Assembly (NCBI RefSeq): GCF_964656455.1
Contig: NC_135717.1
Location: 1,860,001-1,924,000 of the forward strand
DNA length: 64,000 bases
Source of the DNA: Halichoerus grypus
Taxonomy: Eukaryota > Chordata > Mammalia > Carnivora > Phocidae
Reading direction: 5' to 3'
Within the stretch, counting starts at the first letter, position 1; every line of letters starts with the position of its first letter. The position numbers and the translations under genes are program-made. The notes under the pieces are model-generated. The model ran no database searches. It was not told the DNA's origin and saw only the letters and a program-made list of their open reading frames with translations. Shown here piece by piece: positions 58,101-64,000 of this stretch.

Positions 58101-59540
58101 CACGGCCGAGCGGATCCGCCTGCCGGATGACTGCACCATCGGCTACATCGTGGAGGCCCTGCTGGGCGTGCCCCTCATCCGCAGCGGGCTCTTCCACTCC
58201 CACCTGGAGAACCTGCAGCAGGTGCCCACCTCGGAGCTCCATGAGCAGGTGCGCCTCCCAGGCCCGGGGGGGAAGGGGAAAATCCAACCAAACGAAGTGG
58301 TATGGGGGGGTGGGGGAGGGAGGAGGGAGGGTGGAATCACTGTTTTAAACAGGGAACATAGCAAGGGCCCCACTGTTAGCTGCCCCTCGGACACCCAACC
58401 CCACCCCCCCACCAGCGGGACCCTGCTCAAATCCTGGGACACCTACTCTGTGCTGTTTGGGGGTTCTCCTGGCCCTGGCCGGGCACTCCACTAGCCTTCG
58501 CTGAGGCCTCCACCCTAGACTTTTCCTGGGTTGTGCGGAGCAGGTGGGGTGTGGTACAGCGGGACTCAGGCCTGCCTTCTTGGGCCGAGGGAGGGCAGAA
58601 GGTAAGGCTGTTCCCTCTCGCAGAACCATATGGACAGCCGTGGACAGAGCCGGGGACGTGGGGGCCTCTCCTGGTCTCACCTAGGCCCTCCCTTCCCCCC
58701 ACAGGTGACCCTCAGCTACGGCATGTTTGAGAGTAAGCGGAATGCCATCCACATGAAGGGGCCCTTCTCGGTGGAGGCTGACCCGTCCAGGTGAGGAAGC
58801 AGGTCCAGAGAGAGGCTGGGCCTTACGTTGGATTCCTTGGGGGTCTGCTGGGGCTGGAGGGGTTGTCTGGGGGGGTCTGCTGGGGCTGGTGGGGTGCCCT
58901 GGGGGGGATGTTGGGGCACCCTGGGGGGGTCTGCTGGGGCTGGAGGGGTGTCCTGGGGGGATCTATTGGGGCTGGAGGGGTGCCCTGGGGGGATCTGCTG
59001 GGGCTGGAGGGGTGCCCTGGGGGGGGGTCTGCTGGGGCTGGAGGGGTGCCCTGGGGGGGGGTCTGCTGGGGCTGGAGGGGTGCCCTGGGGGGGTCTGCTG
59101 GGGCTGGAGGGGTGTCCTGGGGGGGGTCTGCTGGGGCTGGAGGGGTGCCCTGGGGGGGTCTGCTGGGGCTGGAGGGGTGCCCTGGGGGATCTGTTGGGGC
59201 TGGAGGGGTGCCCTGGGGGGATCTGTTGGGGCTGGAGGGGTGCCCTGGGGGGATCTGTTGGGGCTGGAGGGGTTGTCTGGGGGGGGGTCTGCTGGGGCTG
59301 GAGGGGTGCCCTGGGGGGGTCTGCTGGGGCTGGTACACTGAAGCAGCAGGACTACAGACCCCCAGGAGCCTTGCTCAGGGTGGACCAGGGCCCCTCTGCT
59401 GCTGTGGGTCTGAAGGTGGGTGCTCAGCACCCTCTCCCCCCCCAACAGACCTGACCCTACTCTGTCCCCACAGGTTCCGCTCCATCCACTGCCACCTGTA
59501 CCCGGACACACCGTGGTGTCCCCACAGCGCCGTCTTCTAG
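51647..59540 (+). CDS. LFNG: LFNG, lunatic fringe beta-1,3-N-acetylglucosaminyltransferase (8 coding exons)
   Basis: Coding exons are 51647-52075, 56555-56603, 57125-57224, 57334-57487, 57587-57672, 58083-58248, 58705-58790 and 59474-59540. All introns are GT-AG and the frame is kept, giving 378 residues (human about 379). The enzyme adds GlcNAc to O-fucose on Notch EGF repeats in the Golgi and so tunes Delta versus Jagged signalling. Visible parts are a type II membrane anchor (about residues 9-26), a Pro/Ala-rich stem, an RARR convertase site (82-85), an N166-C-S sequon, the metal-binding Asp triplet 199-201 and D288-D289 before [13 protein letters not shown]187 is kept; it corresponds to human F188, altered in spondylocostal dysostosis. 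Differences from human include S-R-G-H at 273-276, where human has S-G-G-H. The start lies in a good Kozak context and no upstream ATG is present in the short leader. Confidence 0.97.
53165..53350. promoter_or_regulatory. LFNG intron 1 candidate element with hairpin
   Basis: A unique block contains 'ggtaacaaagcccc' and a perfect 9-bp inverted repeat with a 3-base loop (53280-53300). Possible conserved regulatory sequence; motif evidence only. Confidence 0.3.
53590..53690 (+). repeat. MIR fragment
   Basis: 'caaacccaggtgggtaatc', 'ttgggcaagacctgaggcct' and 'cgcctcatctctggaagggg' follow the sense MIR consensus inside LFNG intron 1. Confidence 0.6.
54860..55010. promoter_or_regulatory. LFNG intron 1 candidate element (TCF/homeobox-like)
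   Basis: An AT-containing island in GC-rich intron DNA holds AACAAAGG (TCF/SOX-like), TTTAATCTCC, CATTAAG and CTAATCC (homeodomain-like) words. Its contrast with the flanks suggests conserved non-coding DNA. This is inference. Confidence 0.3.
55900..56130. promoter_or_regulatory. LFNG intron 1 candidate SOX/TCF element
   Basis: GGACAAAG occurs at 56010-56017 and in reverse at 56058-56065 and 56096-56103. ACAATG lies at 56025-56030. CTGGCGGACAA (56018-56028) and its exact reverse complement (56060-56070) form an inverted pair. SOX and TCF/LEF factors bind ACAAAG-type words. The cluster lies about 450 bases before exon 2. Confidence 0.45.
56783..56790 (+). promoter_or_regulatory. POU octamer in LFNG intron 2
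   Basis: A perfect ATGCAAAT octamer lies in the 521-base intron 2, with GTCCTTTCAG and CCTTTGAG nearby. This is a motif match only. Confidence 0.35.
58820..59335. repeat. G-rich 32-bp minisatellite in LFNG intron 7
   Basis: About 15 units begin TCTGCTGGGGCTGGAGGGGT and end in a run of 5-9 G. Variants include TCTGTTGGGG and GGTTGTCTGG forms, the latter near both ends. The array fills most of the 683-base last intron. The Gly/Trp/Leu-rich open frames across it are repeat artefacts. Confidence 0.97.
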
Positions 59541-60206
59541 CAGCCGTGGTTGAGACCCCGTCCTCGGGCGCCCCTGGTATCCAAAGGGCCCGGGGACCTG
59601 TGTTGTGCCGCCCTGGCCTTGGCATTCGAGGCTCCCCCAGGGCCGTGCCTACGTGTGTGTGCGCGCGCACCGCGTGCCCGTCCATGGAGCAGGCTGCTGG
59701 GCAGTTCTGTTCTGCCGAGAAGCAAGCACAAGGGCCACTTGTCTGCCCCGTGGGGCCGCGGGCTCCAGAGCCCCATCCCAGAGGATGTGCATCAGAGGTC
59801 ACTCTGAGGGCAGTTTTCTTATTACTGCGGGGTCTTTCGGCAGCGTGGGGATCAGGGGCTGCCCTGCAGGGATACGCAGGTGCCTTTCCCTCCCTGTCGG
59901 GTGCAGGCCCTGTGCTGGGGGGGGGGCCCAGAGCCCCCAGCACAGCCGAGCCAGGCTCAGTGCAAGGAAGCTGGGTTTGGGAGGAGCGGCCCGAGCCCCC
60001 TTCTCCCGCTGAGCTCTGGACTTAGAGGACTAGCAGCCAGCCCCCACCCCCCCGGAAGCCCCTAGTGGCCGTGGGGCTAGGGAAACGGGCTCCCCTCCCA
60101 ACCCTCCCTCACCGCCGTCTCTTTGTCTCCCCATGATGGAGAGACAGAGCTGAGCATTTTATCTCCTCTCCGAAGTCGAGAGAACGTCGCCCATAGTGGG
60201 CGTGCC

Positions 60207-60214
60207 TGTAAATA
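60207..60214 (+). promoter_or_regulatory. Pumilio response element in LFNG 3' UTR
   Basis: TGTAAATA is an exact match to the Pumilio consensus TGTANATA, in sense orientation within the 3' UTR. Confidence 0.5.
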
Positions 60215-60532
60215 TTTGTGACAGTATTTTTTTACTGTGCTTGTTTTTCGTAAGGGGGTGGGTAAAAGGTAGGGTGTTTTTGTTTTTTTTGGGGGGGTGG
60301 GTTTATCTTTTCTGTGGATCAGAAAAAGCAGAAGCCAAACTTGAGATAATCTTTGTTGTTTAAACGGAGGGAGATGTCCGCCACTCCGTGTATTTATATG
60401 TCCCGGCCTCCGGACTGCCCGCGCCCCGTCCTGCACGGTGCCCGTCTCCCGCAGGCCCATGGGGCGTGTTCTGTCTTCTGTTTTTCTTTCTGCAAAGACA
60501 TAGCTAGGAAAGCGAACGATAATGGAAAAGTT

Positions 60533-60540
60533 CTCAGGGA
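60533..60540 (+). promoter_or_regulatory. miR-125 8-mer seed site in LFNG 3' UTR
   Basis: CTCAGGGA is the exact 8-mer complement of the miR-125 seed. It lies about 40 bases before the poly(A) signal. Regulation of Lfng by miR-125a-5p is known from vertebrate segmentation work. Confidence 0.6.
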
Positions 60541-60578
60541 ATTGAAGTGTGGTTGCTATGGTGACGTCCTTTGCTGTG

Positions 60579-60584
60579 AATAAA
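60579..60584 (+). terminator. LFNG: LFNG poly(A) signal
   Basis: AATAAA is followed by a GT/T-containing stretch (GGTGCTCTTTGGGG), at the expected 1-kb distance from the stop codon. Confidence 0.85.
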
Positions 60585-60929
60585 GGTGCTCTTTGGGGCA
60601 ACCCGGGGGGTCCTGGTCTTGCTGGAAGTTGGGCCAGAGACACAGATCTGTCACAGGTCTGTCGGAGGGCTCCAGGGGGCCTGGGGGCCTGTTCGCGCTC
60701 CTGTGGGGGAGACGGATAGAAGGGACTCCCGAGAGCCACCTGCAGGTGCCCGAGAGGCGCAGCCAGCCCAGGGCGCCGTGGAAGTGGTCGGGGCGGGGGC
60801 TGGATCGGCAGGTCTCACCCAGAGGAGCAGCCCATAGGCTCTGTAGCTCCAGCCTGTGTGGGCCTAGCCTTCCCCGGAGGAGGGAGGGGGCTCGTGGGGG
60901 CCCAGGCTGGGACCTCCTCATCTGGCTTC

Positions 60930-61075
60930 ATCCCCATCACAAACTCACAAGAGGCCATATTCTTGTCCCATTTTGCAGATGGCAAAACTAAGGCTCAGAG
61001 CCAGTGACAGCCGAGGTCAGGCAACTGAGCTGGCGGGGGTGGTAAAGAGCTCAAACTCAGAGGCCTGGTGGTATT
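60930..61075 (-). repeat. MIR fragment
   Basis: 'tcccattttgcagatggcaa' followed by 'aactaaggctcagagccag' is antisense MIR. A further 'caactgagctggcgggg' piece extends it. Confidence 0.65.
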
Positions 61076-64000
61076 GGATCCTGGCCTCCCCTTGTGCTGG
61101 GGACCCCACATTCGACCTCGCCTCTGTGAAGGGGCTCCATGCCTGGACTGGTCCCGGAGCTGGGCCCCCAGGCCAGCTGGACGGAGGCTGGACGAGGATT
61201 CACACCGACCTTGTTTTCTGCCCACTCCCTGCTGCTCGCTCTTCCTCACATGCAGCCTTGGCAGGGTGGGGGGGCAGCCGGCACGCCCTCTTCCTCACAC
61301 AGAGCCCCGCTGCACCCCCTGGGCTCCAAGTTCCCTGGGACCTCCATGTTGGCCGCTCTGCTCCACGGTTAACCTTCTCAACATGTCAGAATAAAGACAA
61401 GTGTTTGCAAAGCGCCTCCTGTCCCCACCCGACCTGCCGATGCCAGTCCCATCCCAGTAGCCCCGTGCTCACATACCCAGCACCCCCACGTGCAGTGTGT
61501 GGCCCGGGAGGCCCCCCCCTTCCTCACAAGGCTTGCTGGAGGCTCCTCGGGCCTGGGGGCAACTGGCCAGGGCCTGACCCCACCTCGGCCTTGTGTAGCC
61601 CTAAGTCAGTGGAGTGGGGTTTGCAGAAGGGCTGGAGGGGCAGCTGTCCCAGGGGTGTAGGCAGTGACGGGGGGGGGATGGGGGGACCTCAGCATCACAG
61701 CCTGATCCCTGTCCGGAGGGCACTCTCGCGGACATGCTGAGGAAAGGGGGCTGCTCAGGTTTTGGGGGGCAACCACCTGCGGGCAGACGCCAAGGGCCTC
61801 CTTCCTGCCCCCCACCCCGGGGGGAGTCAGAGGAGCCCCCTGCCCTGGCCCGAGTGTCGACCCAGGGCCCAGCCACTGGCAGGACCCTCCCCGCGGAGCT
61901 GGCGGGGCCCTGCAGCCCTCGCGGGGACAGGTGGAGCCTGCCCCAGAGTTGGGGACGTACCTGGTCACGTGGTCGTCACAGCTGGTCCAAACTGTCCAGT
62001 GTGGGGAGGAGGCCCTGGGAGCTGAGGCCTTCATCTGAGAACAGGGATAAATGAGTCCTCAGGGCTCTGGGAGGCATGGGGGTGGGGGCTCAAGCCCTGG
62101 GGCCCTTCCCTCTTCTCAAGGAAAAGCTGGGTGGGGGAGGGACGGAGAGGGGAGGGACGGAGGGAGGGAGGATGGTTCCTCCTCAGAAGGGGAAGCAGGT
62201 CCAGCAGGGGCAGATTTCTCCCATCTGCTGCCCTCAGGGGTGTGAGGAAGGGGCCCTCCCCCAAGATGAGTCACACAGCAGAAGCGTTGACCTCGCTCTC
62301 CCCCAGGGCAGGGCTGAGGGGTGTCATGCTCCCCCCCTCAAAGTACCCATCATTTGTGGGCTTTCAAGATAACACTGCAACCATAGGGGCTGCTGGGTGC
62401 CCCTCCACCCCCTCGGCTTCCGTGGTCCAGGTCCGGGAGGGGCCGAGGGGTGCGGGTGGGGCCCTTCCCTGCTCAGTTTAAACACACTTCCCTTCACCTG
62501 GGGCCATCCCAGCCCACTGGCCCCAGAGGTGCATCTGAGCCCGATGGAAAGGAGGGCTTTCCAGAGGTGGGGTGGGAGAGGCGGCCACCTGGGTCTCGGC
62601 ACAGCCCGGCAGGGGTGTGGAGGGGGAACTGCTCAGGATGCCTGGAAGGCTGGGAGGGAGGACGGGCAGCGGACTGGGTCGCCATAAGGCTCTCTTCCCT
62701 GCTGGGGGCTTCAGCCAGTCCTGCCCCTTCTAGGCCTGGGCTGGGGGTAAGGGGAAGACCAGAGCCAGCCCCATCTTTCTGTCAGACCAACTGGCCCATC
62801 CGGCTGCTGCCCACCCCAGCCCTGGCCTGGCCGAACGTTCTTGGAGGTGACCCCCGCTTCCCAAGCCCTTTCTGAGCCCAGCATTTGGTCCATCACCAGG
62901 AGGAACCCAGGGGCCTGGGGGGGGGGGGGGAGGCTCCTGTCTGAGCCCCCTCGCGGTGGTCGAGGTTATGTCAGCATACTGAGTTAGGGCTGAGAGCTGT
63001 GCTGCCCCCCCCACGTGCCCCCTACTGGCTCCGGGCAGGCTTCTGGGACCCCCCGACTCAGGGTGCAATCCACCTCGGTCCTCGGGTACCAGCTGGTGGT
63101 GAGAGCTGGTGCTTTCTCCCCCTGCCCAAACCCACCTTCCCCAGGACCCCCCAGCACCCCGGGGCACGCCCCTTGCCCTTCGAAGGTCACATCACAAACC
63201 TGAAAGTTCTTACCAGTATGTGGTTGGCCAAGAGGCAAGCTCCAGCCGGCCACCCCGGCCACCCCGGCCACCGTCCCGCGCTCTGGCTCTGAGGGGGGCT
63301 GGTCGCTGCATGTCCTCGTGGCCCGTCCTGGCGGGATCTTTGGGTCGTCCCCTCAGCAGAGCCACGGTGAGCCCCAGACCGGCCGCGCCGCGGTCAGGGG
63401 GACTGGCAGGGAATGCAGAATGTCCTGAGCTCCTGGACGGGTCCCCCCGCAGTCTCCCGTCCTCTGGGCGCCCAGCGCCGCCTGCTGGACATGCCTGCCT
63501 CACTCCTGGAGAGATGCTCTTTCCACCACCGACAGACCCTCCTCGTTCCTGGCCTCCCGGTGGTGGGATCGCCACGCCTGCTGCCCACTGTGGGGGTCCG
63601 CAGGCCCCTCCTTCCGGAAAATGTTGGCTCCTGGCTCACACAGGCTCTCTCTCCCACCCTGCTCCTGCGTCCACTCCTGCGTCACTCCCCAGACCTTGCC
63701 TGCCCTGCGACCCCACTCTGCCTCCACCTCTTGTCTGTCCAGCTCCCTCCCTCCCATTTCCTGACCCTGCTGGACCCCCAGCCCCCTCACACCTCATGGG
63801 CTCGTCCTCCCCTGCTTGAAGTCCCAGGTCCACTCAGGCCCGTGAACTCACCTGCACCTCCTGTGGCCTCTTGCTTCCACGTCCTTTGGTATCTGACCTC
63901 CTGCGCCCGCCCTCCCCACCTGGTCAGCTGCACGGAAACACTGCCCCCTGGGGAGTCTCACCCTGAGCTCCAGATGGAGCCTCGGGCCCTTGGGGGATCT
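61076..64000. other. Intergenic, downstream of LFNG
   Basis: No exon was recognised. An isolated AATAAA at 61390-61395 has no gene to serve. A G-rich homopolymer lies near 62918-62931. A tandem CACCCCGGC patch is near 63248-63271. The next gene in mammals (BRAT1) is not reached. Confidence 0.5.
63474..63488 (-). promoter_or_regulatory. Possible CTCF site
   Basis: AGCGCCGCCTGCTGG is the reverse complement of CCAGCAGGCGGCGCT, close to the CTCF core consensus with one changed G. This is a motif match only. Confidence 0.4.

Larger units (their letters stand above)
59541..60605 (+). other. LFNG: LFNG 3' UTR
   Basis: This is the sequence between the stop codon and the cleavage region after AATAAA. 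It becomes AT-rich after 60170 and holds a Pumilio-type TGTAAATA, TATTTATA and a miR-125 seed match. Instability of the Lfng message is important for the segmentation clock, so such elements fit a short-lived transcript. Confidence 0.8.

Noticed and set aside
58791..59473. Gly-rich open frame within LFNG intron 7 as an alternative exon
   Set aside because: It comes from the 32-bp repeat, and canonical splice sites at 58790 and 59474 remove it to give the known LFNG C-terminus.
61390..61395. Isolated AATAAA as a gene end
   Set aside because: No coding exon leads to it, and LFNG already has a good signal at 60579. A chance match is likely.

Overview
This is a piece of a mammalian nuclear chromosome, most likely from a carnivoran. 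The clearest organism clue is three tRNA-derived SINEs of the CAN-SINE type: a head on the minus strand reading 'gagccacccaggcgcc', followed on the plus strand by a CT-rich or A-rich tail. The sequence of the best copy (3506-3719) fits the form common in bears, seals and mustelids better than the dog- or cat-specific forms. Old L1M, L2, MIR, MaLR and hAT debris is shared by placental mammals. The species itself cannot be named from the sequence.

Two protein-coding genes can be read with confidence. GRIFIN (galectin-related lens protein) is on the minus strand, four coding exons between 14783 and 15858. LFNG (lunatic fringe, the Notch O-fucose beta-1,3-GlcNAc-transferase) is on the plus strand, eight coding exons between 51647 and 59540. 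They are divergently transcribed and about 36 kb apart, which matches the CHST12-GRIFIN-LFNG-BRAT1 order known on human chromosome 7p22. Neither CHST12 nor BRAT1 coding sequence is inside the window.

Layout: 1-6290 is a nest of minus-strand L1M sequence broken by two CAN-SINEs and an LTR. 6290-14400 is GC-rich intergenic sequence with scattered MIR and L2 and two CA microsatellites. 14426-15905 is GRIFIN. 16-49 kb is a long GC-rich intergenic desert holding L2, MIR, hAT-Charlie and MLT1 relics, a pyrimidine-rich simple repeat, a 1.9-kb GT-rich minisatellite (27.34-29.27 kb), a CCAT tetranucleotide tract (46.1-46.4 kb) and an L2-derived 76-bp minisatellite (49.65-50.32 kb). 50.4-52.1 kb is the LFNG CpG-island promoter and first exon. 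52.1-60.6 kb is the rest of LFNG, with a G-rich 32-bp repeat array in its last intron. 60.6-64 kb is downstream intergenic sequence.

I found no prokaryotic-style system, no CRISPR array, no intact transposon ORF and no undescribed protein-coding system. The points most worth a second look are regulatory or structural: candidate Notch, E-box and SOX elements around LFNG, a tandem NAGNAG splice acceptor in LFNG, and three minisatellites. Many long open frames elsewhere are by-products of high GC content or of stop-free tandem repeats and were rejected. Family assignments rest on recognition of known consensus features, not on a database search.
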